64,000 bases of DNA, from the NCBI GenBank assembly GCA_019090455.1, contig JAHRWA010000032.1:1-64000 (forward strand), written 5' to 3'. The first letter of the stretch is position 1. The number at the start of each line of letters is the position of its first letter. Made by a program: the position numbers and the translations under genes. This document shows positions 37,419 through 48,801 of the stretch, in pieces. The stretch comes from Pseudomonadales bacterium (GTDB lineage Bacteria; Pseudomonadota; Gammaproteobacteria; Pseudomonadales; DC-out160). Under the pieces are notes generated by a model. It searched no databases. It was not told where the DNA came from and saw nothing but the letters and a program-made list of their open reading frames with translations.

Positions 37419-40088
37419 ATGAATTCAAATTCCACTTCGCCCAGTAATCGGTTTCAAAAATCACAACGCCCATTTTTTATTGTGATCGGTATCGCCTTAT
37501 TTTTGTTTGCGATACCCGGCATTATCATTCCGGGCATCGCTAAAATACTCATTCCACTAAAGCTCACTGAAATGGGAGCTGACAATGTTGAAATAGATGA
37601 CATCAGCATCAACCCTTTTTCTGGCGAAATAACCGTTAGGGGTTTCGTCATTCAGGGTAGTCCTATCGAAAAGGGTACGGTAAAGACAGACCCTGTAACG
37701 CTAGACCTTGCAACCCAAGACAAGAGCACTCAACAAGACCTGGTTTCACTCGACCACCTTCACATTAATATAGCTCTCACTAAACTACTGAAAAAACAAA
37801 TACACATTGAAGAATTCACACTGAGCGGTCTCTCTTTACTCGTAGAAGAAACGCAGCCACTTCAATACAAAGTAGGTGTTCCTCTACCACAAACCGAACC
37901 AGCAGAACCAGAAACCGATGCCGATGCCGATGCCGAAAGTATATTATTCGACTGGGGATTCGGTTTAGCCAATACTAAACTGGAAAACATTCAAGTTAAC
38001 TTCCACTCCCAAGAATTCAATAGCACCGTAACCATCGATTCTGCACATTTAAATCTATTCACTACCTGGAATCCGGACACCAATACGAAGTTGCAACTGA
38101 TTACGCACTTAAGTCACACCCCTCAAGCAAACAAAAATACAACTCCACCCCTTGAACATGTGGAAGGTACACTGTCTTTGGATCTAGATACTCGCATCGA
38201 GCTGCTCCGCGCCCTAGAGGGAAAGCACTCATTGGGATCCGATACATCAGGGCTTATAACATTCAACAACATCCGAGTTATAAGCGATCAATTTGATTTA
38301 AATAATTTAGAAGTGCAATGGCAAGGAAAGACCTCAACGCAAACCTCTCTTGATACAGGTGAAACCACCCTAAACCAAGACGCCGAACTCGCACTTAACA
38401 ATCTAGCGATCGCGTTACGCCATCAACCCATGCGGGCTACCAACAAATCTATCGTATGGAAGGGCTCCACTCAGCTTAACTCCAACGATATCGAGTCATC
38501 CTTAAAGGTATCAGGCGATCTCGCAATACATGAATTCAGTAGCTACCTCTTAACCCCTGCCATTGAACTTGCCCACATGAAGGAACTGACTCTGTCTTCA
38601 ATCGATGTCACTGGACTCAATCAACAAACATTAAGCGCTTTTGAAATAAAGCAGTTTTCAGTATTACCCGACAGCGAACAAAACTCATCATTACTTAGCC
38701 TTGAACATTTACATATTGATAATATTCAATTCGACCATCTACAGAATTTGCTCATCAATCAAATTAAATTAAAAGGTTTAACCTCCACCGTCAAAATGGA
38801 TAAAGAAGGGAAAGTATTGCGACTAGACGACACCTTAAATGCATTAACCTCTCAAAATGAATTAGAAAACAAGGGTTCAGCTAATAAAGCTATCGCTAAT
38901 GAATCTACCCCAAATAAATCTAACCCTACTCAAAAGAATCAGCCCAAAGACGACATTCAAATAAGTATCAACAACGTAACCATTGATGAAAACAGTTTTA
39001 TCGCCCTAAGTGATGATTCTATCGCGCCCACTTTCAACACCACTTTTGACTTGCAAAACTTTCAATTAGGGCCCATCGATTCGGCCAACGAAAGCACTAC
39101 AACTCAGTTCAATATCGCGGGCACTGTAGGCGAATTTTCCCAGCTAGTAACACAGGGGGAAATTCAAATCTTCCCCACTAAAAAAAATGGGCATATCAAA
39201 ACAACCTTATCCAGTATGGCGTTACCACCATTATCACCCTACGCCGCTCAGGCTATTGGATACAAGTTGGAAAGCGGACAATTCAACTCTGACATGGCAG
39301 TTTCAATCACCGACAATATTCTGAAGGGCAACAATAAAGTAGTCATAGCCAACTTGGATATCATGCCTCAGGACGAAGAGTTAATTAAAAAACTGACAAC
39401 AAAAATCAGTATGCCATTGGATTTAGCCCTCTCCATATTAAAAAATAAAAAAGGTGACATCGAAATCAATATCCCCATAGAGGGTGACCTTGATAATCCT
39501 GCAATAGATGTTGGAAATGTCATCACATCCGCTCTAGCAAAAGCCGTCAGAAAAGGCAGTCTTTCCTATTTAAAATTCGCCCTACAACCTTATGGGGCCG
39601 CGATAATGATACTTGAAAAAACAGCAAAACATCTTAACGAGGTGAGATTAAACCCCATTGAGTTTCAGCCGAATAGCATTACATTGAATCAAGATCATCA
39701 ACAATACATGGATAAAATCGCAACCATATTAGATAAAAGCCCAGGACTACGGATTCGACTTTGCTCTATATCGACCCATGAAGACAAAATTGCGTATGCC
39801 GATAAACTCAATGAAAGTCAGCCGAATAAAGAATCCAAAAAAGACAAGGATAGCAAAACCAAAGCGCCGAAAGACTCAGCAATCAAAGACACTTTATTCA
39901 AAGACAATGTACTTAATGACAAAGCATCCCAAGAGTATCTCACAGAACTAGGGCGGCTCAGAGCCACCGCCATCAAGAACTACCTCATCGATGAGCATGC
40001 GGTTAACACCAACAAACTCTTCATCTGCCATCCCACCATTGCCAAGGACGACAGCCAAGGCAAACCGAGAACAGAACTCAAAATATAG
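37419..40088 (+). CDS. DUF748 domain protein with OmpA-like C terminus
   Basis: An 889-residue envelope protein anchored by one N-terminal membrane segment (about residues 20-45, FFIVIGIALFLFAIPGIIIPG). The periplasmic body resembles the AsmA-like DUF748 family (VEIDDISINPFSGEITVRGF; IDDISI-type starts). The last 150 residues resemble an OmpA-like domain, but with a Lys/Asp/Ser-rich insertion. AsmA-like proteins are implicated in lipid movement between membranes; a role here is an inference. No operon partner is obvious. Confidence 0.78.
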   Translation: MNSNSTSPSNRFQKSQRPFFIVIGIALFLFAIPGIIIPGIAKILIPLKLTEMGADNVEIDDISINPFSGEITVRGFVIQGSPIEKGTVKTDPVTLDLATQDKSTQQDLVSLDHLHINIALTKLLKKQIHIEEFTLSGLSLLVEETQPLQYKVGVPLPQTEPAEPETDADADAESILFDWGFGLANTKLENIQVNFHSQEFNSTVTIDSAHLNLFTTWNPDTNTKLQLITHLSHTPQANKNTTPPLEHVEGTLSLDLDTRIELLRALEGKHSLGSDTSGLITFNNIRVISDQFDLNNLEVQWQGKTSTQTSLDTGETTLNQDAELALNNLAIALRHQPMRATNKSIVWKGSTQLNSNDIESSLKVSGDLAIHEFSSYLLTPAIELAHMKELTLSSIDVTGLNQQTLSAFEIKQFSVLPDSEQNSSLLSLEHLHIDNIQFDHLQNLLINQIKLKGLTSTVKMDKEGKVLRLDDTLNALTSQNELENKGSANKAIANESTPNKSNPTQKNQPKDDIQISINNVTIDENSFIALSDDSIAPTFNTTFDLQNFQLGPIDSANESTTTQFNIAGTVGEFSQLVTQGEIQIFPTKKNGHIKTTLSSMALPPLSPYAAQAIGYKLESGQFNSDMAVSITDNILKGNNKVVIANLDIMPQDEELIKKLTTKISMPLDLALSILKNKKGDIEINIPIEGDLDNPAIDVGNVITSALAKAVRKGSLSYLKFALQPYGAAIMILEKTAKHLNEVRLNPIEFQPNSITLNQDHQQYMDKIATILDKSPGLRIRLCSISTHEDKIAYADKLNESQPNKESKKDKDSKTKAPKDSAIKDTLFKDNVLNDKASQEYLTELGRLRATAIKNYLIDEHAVNTNKLFICHPTIAKDDSQGKPRTELKI

Positions 40089-40141
40089 AATAGACAAGCT
40101 ATCATTCCTACAAGCTCAAGCCTCAAGAAAGCCCCAAAAAA

Positions 40142-41005
40142 CTAACCCATAGAAATTGCTTTTTCTTCTACTGGGTTTTTCAACACATAACGTTTGCCGT
40201 TAAACTCGACTTGGGAAGAGGCAATTTTTGGATCGTGACAAAAAACGATTCTACCTTCCTGTTCAGCAACCGACTTCAGCAATTGTGTTTTTTCATTTAT
40301 GACTTTTTCAGGATAGCGATCGTAACCCATGGTAATTGGCAAATGAACCCAAGGTGCACCGGGTATCAGGTCCGTCATATAAAAGTAGGGAACATCGTCA
40401 GTCTTTATCTCAGTTACTAACAATCCGGGTGTGTGCCCATCACTAAGATGAAATCGGTAATCATTCCCCAAAGCCGAGCAAACGGGCCCATCAATAAAAA
40501 CCAATCTTTCATAAATCGCTTCGAAGTGATTAATAATCTCTGGAACAAAAGACGCCCTGTCTCTCGCGTGTGATTTTAATGCTCTTTGCCAATGATCTTT
40601 ACCTACCACGAATCGCGCATTTGGAAACAACAGTGTTGAAGCAGAGTCTTCTTCCCATGCGCTAAGCGCTCCCCCTGCATGATCAAAATGCAAATGTGAT
40701 AACACGACAAAATCAATATCTTCATGGCTCACACCCAGCTTCCCTAGATTTTCCAATAAAACATGCGCCGGTTCCTGCACCCCAAACCGCTCTCTTAACT
40801 TTGGCTCAAAAAAGGCGCCTACTCCTGTTTCGAATAAAATGAGCTTTTGATCATCCTCAACCAATAGACAGCGACTGGATAAAGGGATTTGATTATTTTC
40901 ATCGGCCTCTATCCATTGATTCCACATTACCTTTGGAGCATTGCCAAACATGGCACCGCCATCCAATCTTTGGGAATTTCCCAGTACCGTGGTTAACTTC
41001 TTCAT
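40142..41005 (-). CDS. Metallo-beta-lactamase-fold hydrolase
   Basis: A 287-residue cytosolic hydrolase with the dinuclear zinc motif HLHFDHAGG, a later SDGHTPG and a C-terminal HDPKIAS. The overall form resembles quorum-quenching lactonase and alkylsulfatase-like subfamilies, but the substrate cannot be told from sequence. AAGGAG precedes the start. Confidence 0.85.
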   Translation of the reverse strand: MKKLTTVLGNSQRLDGGAMFGNAPKVMWNQWIEADENNQIPLSSRCLLVEDDQKLILFETGVGAFFEPKLRERFGVQEPAHVLLENLGKLGVSHEDIDFVVLSHLHFDHAGGALSAWEEDSASTLLFPNARFVVGKDHWQRALKSHARDRASFVPEIINHFEAIYERLVFIDGPVCSALGNDYRFHLSDGHTPGLLVTEIKTDDVPYFYMTDLIPGAPWVHLPITMGYDRYPEKVINEKTQLLKSVAEQEGRIVFCHDPKIASSQVEFNGKRYVLKNPVEEKAISMG

Positions 41006-41327
41006 TTTAAATTCCTACTCCTTAGATAAATCGGGTCATCTTATTCAGCACAAATACAGAATACCTGATGAGTCCATGAACCTAATCACCGACAAGACCG
41101 GCAAACAGTCACAAACGTTTGGTAGCGCATTTTATTTAAATACAATTTGAAAAACCAGAGCTAATTCTAAGGAAAAAAAGAGAGGAAGAAGCTGGCAGGC
41201 ACCTGCAGCAAGATAATGGCATTAACGAAAGGAAAGGAACAGAACTTGATTACTTTGACCTACCGTTTTCGCATTCCGGCTTTGATACACGGCTTTGGAT
41301 CAGCATGTCAACTCAATGAGGTCGTGT
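41006..41327. other. 322-bp intergenic region, MBL hydrolase to PilZ
   Basis: The left part should hold the promoter of the metallo-hydrolase gene. A 56-codon frame at 41216-41386 runs into the PilZ gene antisense and is not supported. No repeat or strong hairpin seen. Confidence 0.45.
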
Positions 41328-41684
41328 CTAATGTGTACAGTACTTTACCCAATGCCTTATCATTAAATTCTTTGGCCCCGTCATAGATTTTAGTCGAAAG
41401 CCTATTCTAAAGCAGTTTTCATTATCAGTTGCTTCGCACCAAACAGGATCCGCTTCTATTTGTACCTTACCTGTTCCCCCGTGATCAGACGGGAATAACA
41501 CATTAAATCTTTGAACACCACCCAGAGTATTATCAACGGGTTCTTCCTCCACTGCTTGATCAGACAAAATCATCATTCCAGTTTCACTTAGATTAACAAG
41601 TTGACCGATAAAGTAGTGCTCCCCCTGACCGACACATGGCATGGGCTGGGACATCCAACGGCGCGAAGCAATACGTTGATCCAT
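41328..41684 (-). CDS. PilZ domain protein with degenerate second motif
   Basis: A 118-residue stand-alone PilZ domain, a c-di-GMP receptor. The first motif RxxxR is present as R4-R8 (RIASR). The second, normally DxSxxG, reads NLSETG (residues 31-36) with Asn for Asp, which may weaken ligand binding. AGAGGAT lies upstream of the ATG. It lies on the same strand and downstream of the EAL protein gene. Confidence 0.85.
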   Translation of the reverse strand: MDQRIASRRWMSQPMPCVGQGEHYFIGQLVNLSETGMMILSDQAVEEEPVDNTLGGVQRFNVLFPSDHGGTGKVQIEADPVWCEATDNENCFRIGFRLKSMTGPKNLMIRHWVKYCTH

Positions 41685-42006
41685 AGCGAAATCCTCTAAG
41701 ACACAAACTAGGTTTTTTCATTTTTAAGGAATGACCATGTAAGACAACCAACCCCCTATCTCCATATTGGGTTGGTTGCGATCATTGTCGACGATATAAT
41801 CTAATCACTCACACTCTCCAAAGTGCAAGACTGAGTGTGTTGCGCGGCACCAACATTAGCGTCATTAGCTATTATGTTTCGCCAAACACAGGGGATGCGG
41901 AGCATCCCTATCTGGAGAATCTTCATCATCTAATAACTAGGCCGTTTTTACCAATGATATGTTTTTCTAAGGAATCAACTTCGTTATGACATATGGATAT
42001 ACCGCA
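41685..42006. other. 322-bp intergenic region with two hairpins
   Basis: CAACCAACCC (41745-41754) pairs with GGGTTGGTTG (41769-41778), and GGGATGC (41892-41898) pairs with GCATCCC (41902-41908). Neither is followed by a T-run on either strand. They lie between the end of the EAL gene and the PilZ start on the minus strand and may act as partial terminators. Confidence 0.5.
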
Positions 42007-44709
42007 TCAAGCAGGCGTTCCAGACTGATTAATATCGATCACCGTACCAATGGTATAACCGCAATTTTGCAACCACTCTTCAAATGCATCCATGGCGACA
42101 GGCTTTGATATAAAATAGCCTTGGACAACATCGCAATTCATAACGCCAAGTGCGGATAAAACTTCATTATTTTCCACGCCTTCTGCGACTACTTTCAACC
42201 CCAAACTATGACTCATCATCAGCGTTGTATTAACGATAACTTCATCGTCACTCCCTAGTACCATTTCAGTAACGAAAGTGCGATCAATTTTAATCTCATC
42301 CACAGGTAAACGTTTTAAATAAGCTAATGACGAATATCCCGTTCCAAAATCATCGATTGATAATCCAATCCCAGATTCACTAATACGGCACAACGTTTCT
42401 AAAGCGCCGGCAGGATCCGACATGATCGCCGTTTCCGTCACTTCTAACACCAAACAACTGGGCGCCAAATCATAGTGTTTCAACAACTCCAAGGTTTTCC
42501 TAACCAAATCTTGTTCCTGCAAATTTTTTGCCGATATATTCACTGATACTTTTAGCGAATGACCTTTCTTCTGTAACAGAGAGGTTTGTCTAATGGCGGT
42601 TTCTAACACCCACCTTGTCAGGGGTTTAATAACGCCGGTCTGTTCAGCAATCAGAACAAACTCGTCTGGAGGAATAAACCCGTGAATGGGATGAAACCAC
42701 CTCAGCAGGGCCTCCATACTAACAATAGCGTTCGATCTTAAATTCAGTTGCGGTTGATAAAACAATTGCAGCTCATCTCTTGAAATCGCTTTACGCAACT
42801 CACTCACCAGCACTAATCGACGTTCACTATAAGGGTCAATATCTGGGGAATAGACAGAAACAGAATCATCCCCTCTATGGCTCACTTCAACGGCGACATG
42901 GGCATGCTGCAACAAAACTGGCATATCCCGACCATGCTCAGGATACAAGCTAACTCCAACCTTCGCAGACAACTCTAGCGTCATACCATTAAGTTCAAAA
43001 GGATAGCTTAATGCTTTCAACATTTTCGTTGCGGCTAACCTAATCTGAAAGGTTATTGATTCTTGACTGATTTCACTATCAAGACCCAACATGACGCAAA
43101 AACTAACGCCATCTAAAACAGCAAACCCACCTTTTAGATTATCATCAGAATCTATCACGATAAGTTTATCCAGATTATTCACCATTACCGATAATCGTCG
43201 CCCCACTCTCTTTAATATTTCATCGCCATTTTGGTGACCTAATGTATTATTAATTTCATGAAACCGAGTCAACTGCAGCAATAGCATCGCAAATTTTTTG
43301 TCGGGCTCACTCACAATTAGATTTTCCATTCGCTGATTTAGCATGGCTCTATTTGGACAATTAATGAGGGAATCATGCAGTACACGATGCGCTAATTTCA
43401 GTTCTGCCTTTTCCTTCTCCGCCAGCTGTTCCACTACCAATTTCTGCGCTTCAAAGCGCTTCTTTTTCTCTTGATTAATGCGTTCCGCTAACGCCAGCGA
43501 CAACAATAACGCTTCCAACATAGCGCCTATCATCATTGCCTGTTCAGTGATGAAATTTCGAGGAATCACACTGAACTTATTCAACACAAACAGTAATATC
43601 CCAATAAAAAACCACATAAAGGCAATCGAAAAATATCGTGCCGCATCATGCCCCTTATGCCAGAGACTAAAGCCAGCATAAAGGCCCAGCACTGCAACGC
43701 AGGCCCCTACAGAATAAATACCCTGTGTTATCACGGCAGCGGGCAACACCAAACACATCACCACGCTAATCACGTCACAGACGACAACCCCATAAAATAA
43801 TTGAGACACTCTTCGTAAGTGAGTACGCAGATTAAGAAAATCAATCATAAATAGAATCGCAAAAGCCATTGCACATGCAGCCAGTACGTTATTCGATACA
43901 CTCCCCCATGCGACGGCATTCGGCCAGAGATATTGAAACCCTAAACCGTGAGCTGACAATTGATACAACGACAAAAATGTCACATACAATACATACAACA
44001 AATAGCTACGATCTCTAACAGAAATAAAAACAAATAAGTTGTATAGCAACATGACTGCCATTGACCCGTAATAGAAGCCTTGGACAAGTAAAGATGTTTG
44101 ATCCTTCTCAAGGAACTTTCGCTCGGACACAAAAGTGAGTGGAATTTGAAGAGCACCATCATTCTTTAACTGGAGGTAGATTCGTGCTTCTTGGCCCGCA
44201 CCGAACTGTAATGGGAATAAATAATTATGATGCTGTATCGGTCTCTCGGAAAAAGCGAATTGAGACCCCACGCTAACCTGCTCCATTTCCTGACCTTCAG
44301 TAAAGAAATAAAGATTGGCACTATTCACTTCAGGTAAGGCTAATTCAAGAAACCACTCTCTTTTTTGGTCGCTAGCATTCATGACGTCAAAGTAGATCCA
44401 ATACGAGTGACGAGAAAAACCAAAAGACGGAACATCGGTATGACTCCTCTGCCACCGATCGAAAGGTATTTGAGTTACATCACCTATCGATTGAGACCCT
44501 ACTGTATCAACAAAATAGTGGAGGTTTTTTCCTAACGTATAGACAAGAGATTCATCAGCCAGCTGTACAAGTGCCTCGTCTGCTCCTTCCGACATCACAG
44601 CATTGTATTGATCAATTGTCTTTGCGTCGTAATTCAGCCCCACTCCCAGCATGAAGAGAATGGCTATAAAAACGACGTTGACCCAAATTACTATGTCTTT
44701 ATTACTCAA
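42007..44709 (-). CDS. 7TMR-DISM sensor with degenerate GGDEF and intact EAL domain
   Basis: A 900-residue membrane protein. Its parts are an N-terminal signal segment, a 7TMR-DISM extracellular domain (to about residue 200), seven membrane helices (about 205-405), a coiled coil, a GGDEF-type domain and an EAL domain. The GGDEF site reads DGVSF (residues 533-537), so cyclase activity is unlikely. The EAL site is intact: MEALLRW (EAL at 666-668), VTETA, DDFGTGYSSL, IKIDRTFV, AEGVE. It is predicted to be a c-di-GMP phosphodiesterase responding to an external signal. Confidence 0.9.
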   Translation of the reverse strand: MSNKDIVIWVNVVFIAILFMLGVGLNYDAKTIDQYNAVMSEGADEALVQLADESLVYTLGKNLHYFVDTVGSQSIGDVTQIPFDRWQRSHTDVPSFGFSRHSYWIYFDVMNASDQKREWFLELALPEVNSANLYFFTEGQEMEQVSVGSQFAFSERPIQHHNYLFPLQFGAGQEARIYLQLKNDGALQIPLTFVSERKFLEKDQTSLLVQGFYYGSMAVMLLYNLFVFISVRDRSYLLYVLYVTFLSLYQLSAHGLGFQYLWPNAVAWGSVSNNVLAACAMAFAILFMIDFLNLRTHLRRVSQLFYGVVVCDVISVVMCLVLPAAVITQGIYSVGACVAVLGLYAGFSLWHKGHDAARYFSIAFMWFFIGILLFVLNKFSVIPRNFITEQAMMIGAMLEALLLSLALAERINQEKKKRFEAQKLVVEQLAEKEKAELKLAHRVLHDSLINCPNRAMLNQRMENLIVSEPDKKFAMLLLQLTRFHEINNTLGHQNGDEILKRVGRRLSVMVNNLDKLIVIDSDDNLKGGFAVLDGVSFCVMLGLDSEISQESITFQIRLAATKMLKALSYPFELNGMTLELSAKVGVSLYPEHGRDMPVLLQHAHVAVEVSHRGDDSVSVYSPDIDPYSERRLVLVSELRKAISRDELQLFYQPQLNLRSNAIVSMEALLRWFHPIHGFIPPDEFVLIAEQTGVIKPLTRWVLETAIRQTSLLQKKGHSLKVSVNISAKNLQEQDLVRKTLELLKHYDLAPSCLVLEVTETAIMSDPAGALETLCRISESGIGLSIDDFGTGYSSLAYLKRLPVDEIKIDRTFVTEMVLGSDDEVIVNTTLMMSHSLGLKVVAEGVENNEVLSALGVMNCDVVQGYFISKPVAMDAFEEWLQNCGYTIGTVIDINQSGTPA

Positions 44710-45109
44710 TTTAGACAGAATACAACTTCCTTACGATCATTGGAGCCAGTGACCCGTCACCTTTTAGCAATAAAAAGGGACGCTTATTTAACCCTATTTC
44801 ATCTAAAGTGTAGCTCAACGAACAACCACATAGAGACCATTACGCGTCATTCGATACACGAAAAGCGAACATGCCTATGGACTTTTTACCCTCGCCACTG
44901 GAGATAGCTAAATTGGCACGGCCAATCGGCTAATTCGGGAACATTTCAAAACTAATGGCAGCAAGCCTTATCATTATCTTGTTTTTTTCGTTCTATCGAT
45001 AATGCAGTAGCATAAGCGAGTTTCATAGACTAAATTAATTCAAGAGCCTGCAGCAGGGATAGCTAGCTCACATCACAGCAAATAAAGAGAAACACGGAGG
45101 TAGCGCACC
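44710..45109. other. 400-bp divergent intergenic region between EAL and PilZ genes
   Basis: No gene is seen. It must contain the promoters of the two divergent c-di-GMP genes. No confident promoter or repeat was identified by eye. Confidence 0.45.
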
Positions 45110-45466
45110 ATGACCCTAAAGGAACAACGGAAATATGACCGTCGCCATTCCATCTATTATCTAAGAGTCTACGACAAAGGCACGGGGAAATTACTCGGTA
45201 ACCTTATCGACATCTCTGAGCAAGGCATCATGCTCATTAGCGACTATACGATTGAATTAAAAAAAAGGTTTACCTGCTCGATGCATCTTCCTGAAGAAAT
45301 TGAAGGTAGCAATACGGTAGACTTTGAAGCCGAAGTCCGATGGTGTAGAAATGACACGAACCCTAACTTTTATGACATCGGATTCGAACTCATATCCGCC
45401 CCAGAAAAATTCTCAGCAATATTGCAGCACTTAATTGAAGCTTATATGTTTAAGGATATCGACTAA
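45110..45466 (+). CDS. PilZ domain protein with intact c-di-GMP motifs
   Basis: A 118-residue single-domain PilZ protein. Both ligand motifs are complete: RxxxR at R7-R11 (RKYDR) and DxSxxG at 34-39 (DISEQG). It resembles stand-alone c-di-GMP adaptor proteins. It is divergent from the EAL gene, consistent with a local signalling unit. ACGGAGG precedes the start. Confidence 0.88.
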   Translation: MTLKEQRKYDRRHSIYYLRVYDKGTGKLLGNLIDISEQGIMLISDYTIELKKRFTCSMHLPEEIEGSNTVDFEAEVRWCRNDTNPNFYDIGFELISAPEKFSAILQHLIEAYMFKDID

Positions 45467-45495
45467 ATCAATATCAATTAGATCGATACTGACTA
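45453..45495. repeat. Degenerate 15-bp repeats across convergent stop codons
   Basis: GATATCGACTAAATC, AATATCAATTAGATC and GATACTGACTAG-like units follow each other. They contain the PilZ stop and the complement of the msbA-like stop. Weak similarity; low confidence. Confidence 0.35.
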
Positions 45496-47295
45496 GGCCT
45501 GTTCAAGACCCGGGTGATTGAATTGCAGTTCCGCTAATCTAGCATACAGATCACTCGAGTTTATCAGTTCAGCATGGGCGCCCAGGGCCTTTAACTTGCC
45601 ATCACTTATCACTGCTATACGATGGGCATTTTTGACAGTTGCTAAACGATGCGCAATCACAATGGTAGTGCAATTTCCCATAAGAGATTCTAACGCTTTT
45701 TGCACCACGTGTTCACTTTCCGCATCCAATGCACTAGTTGCTTCATCCAGCAACAAAACTTTCGGCTTTTTTAATATCGCACGAGCAATAGCGATACGCT
45801 GCTTTTGACCGCCCGACAATCCACTACCTCCATCCCCTAAAATAGTATCGTAGCCATCCGGAAACTCGCTGATAAAATCGTGAGCGTAAGCTGCCTTCGC
45901 AGCCTCCATTACCGCGTCGATAGAATAGCTCATCGCACCGTAATTAATGTTATTCGCGATCGTGTCATGAAACAGCATTGGCTGTTGCGGGACTAAAGCA
46001 AAACAATCCCGCAAATCCAGTGGATCCAAGTGACGAACCGGAATCCCTGCCAATTCAACAACGCCCTCATCCACATCAAAAAAGCGTAGCGCCAAGTCAA
46101 ATAGGGTGGACTTACCCGCACCAGATGGACCTACCAAAGCCAAAGTTTCACCCAACCTCACCTTTAATGACAAATTGTTTATCACATTCACATCAGGTCG
46201 AGTCGGATAAGAAAACAAAACATCTTTAAACTCTAACGCCGTTTCAACAACATCAAAATTTGGCTGACTCGTTGCAACTTCCTCTACCGGTTCTGAAATG
46301 AGATTCTCAGAATTGAGCAACTCCACAATACGCTCCATCGCCCCAGCGGCGCGCTGCAATTCACCGATCACCTCACTAATATGACCTACGGAAGATCCCA
46401 TAATAATGGCATAAAAAACAAATGCCGCTAATTCTCCGCCAGTGATATTTCCAGCCATGACATCATGCCCACCCACCCAAAACATCACTGCTACCGCCCC
46501 CATCACCAAAACAATAACGACTGTAATCAACCAAGCACGTAGCGCAATGCGTATTTTCGCTACATTAAAAGCACTTTCGGCATGCTCTCCGAAGCAATCT
46601 TTATCCTGCGCCTGATGATTAAAGGCTTGTACCGTTTTAATTCCCGACAAGGTTTGTGAAACATAAGCACCCACATTAGCGACTTTATCCTGGCTTTTTC
46701 GGGACAATCGACGGACGCGTCGGCCAAAGAAAATAATCGGCAGGACAACTAGCGGCACTGACACCATCACTATCGCTGACAACTTAGGATTGGTTATAAC
46801 CAACCAAATTCCAGCTCCAATAAACATTAAGGTGCTACGCAAAGCAATGGAAACAGAGGAGCCAACCACTGACTGCAGTAATGTGGTATCCGTTGTTAAT
46901 CTCGATTGTATTTCACTCGCTAGATTAACCTCGAAAAAACCAGGATGTAAATCCACTACGTGATTGAAAACCCTCTTACGAATATCCGTGACAACCCTCT
47001 CGCCCAACCACGACACCGCATAAAAACGAATAAAGGTTCCAGCGGCCAACAATATGATTAATACACAAAAGACCGCTACCGCTTGATTTAACATTTCAGG
47101 AGTTTGGCTACTAAATCCATTATCGATAAGCAGTTTTATGCCTTGTCCAAGGGAAAGAGTGATGCCTGCAGTAAAAATCAAAGACGCTAAGGCACCCGCT
47201 ATTGCCAAACGATAAGGTTTTAAAAATACCAAAGTGTATTTGAGGCCTGAAAATCGTTTCATGGAAAAACGAGAATCACTACTTGAACTTGTCAT
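45493..47295 (-). CDS. MsbA-like ABC exporter, fused permease/ATPase
   Basis: A 600-residue half-transporter. A six-helix transmembrane domain (to about residue 320) is followed by an ATPase: Walker A GPSGAGKSTLFDLALRFFD, Q-loop VPQQPMLFHD, signature LSGGQKQRIAIARAI, Walker B VLLLDEATSALD and H-loop IAHRLATV. It belongs to the MsbA-related group of lipid or drug exporters; substrate unknown. True MsbA would be expected beside lpxK, which is absent. Confidence 0.87.
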   Translation of the reverse strand: MTSSSSDSRFSMKRFSGLKYTLVFLKPYRLAIAGALASLIFTAGITLSLGQGIKLLIDNGFSSQTPEMLNQAVAVFCVLIILLAAGTFIRFYAVSWLGERVVTDIRKRVFNHVVDLHPGFFEVNLASEIQSRLTTDTTLLQSVVGSSVSIALRSTLMFIGAGIWLVITNPKLSAIVMVSVPLVVLPIIFFGRRVRRLSRKSQDKVANVGAYVSQTLSGIKTVQAFNHQAQDKDCFGEHAESAFNVAKIRIALRAWLITVVIVLVMGAVAVMFWVGGHDVMAGNITGGELAAFVFYAIIMGSSVGHISEVIGELQRAAGAMERIVELLNSENLISEPVEEVATSQPNFDVVETALEFKDVLFSYPTRPDVNVINNLSLKVRLGETLALVGPSGAGKSTLFDLALRFFDVDEGVVELAGIPVRHLDPLDLRDCFALVPQQPMLFHDTIANNINYGAMSYSIDAVMEAAKAAYAHDFISEFPDGYDTILGDGGSGLSGGQKQRIAIARAILKKPKVLLLDEATSALDAESEHVVQKALESLMGNCTTIVIAHRLATVKNAHRIAVISDGKLKALGAHAELINSSDLYARLAELQFNHPGLEQA

Positions 47296-47308
47296 TAAAT
47301 CAACTCAC

Positions 47309-47347
47309 CTACAATTAAACCTACCAACAATTAAACTCAATTTAAAC
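47309..47347. repeat. Degenerate tandem repeat upstream of the exporter gene
   Basis: CTACAATTAAAC (47309), CAACAATTAAAC (47325) and TCAATTTAAAC (47337) follow in close succession. AT-rich; the first two are spaced 16 bp. Confidence 0.4.
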
Positions 47348-47407
47348 TCTTCTACGACGGAACCCAACAATCTGAGATTAAGACTCCGCCGCCTTGGCTA
47401 ATCAAAT

Positions 47408-48517
<1,110 letters not shown>

Positions 48518-48801
48518 CTATCATTCTCCTTTAGCGATTATTTCTGTGTCGACACATATTTCAATTTTCAGTCGAGTAAAACTACTGACAGTGGCGGCGA
48601 AAGTAAACCACCTAGCGCATTCACAGCCGATCTATCCGACACTTCCCTTTTTAGCAAACTGCTCTTAAGAGACTTCCTTTTTAACAGAAATAGTCGTTTG
48701 GTCTACGCTTATATACAGGCGCTTACTAATATCGGTCAAAGCCCTACCCCATCATTGAAAATCTGATCTAGCAAACAAGAACAATCAAGTGAACAAATGA
48801 A

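Noticed and set aside
41216-41386. 56-codon frame running antisense into the PilZ gene
   Set aside because: No good ribosome-binding site at its ATG; overlaps a real gene; product not recognisable.
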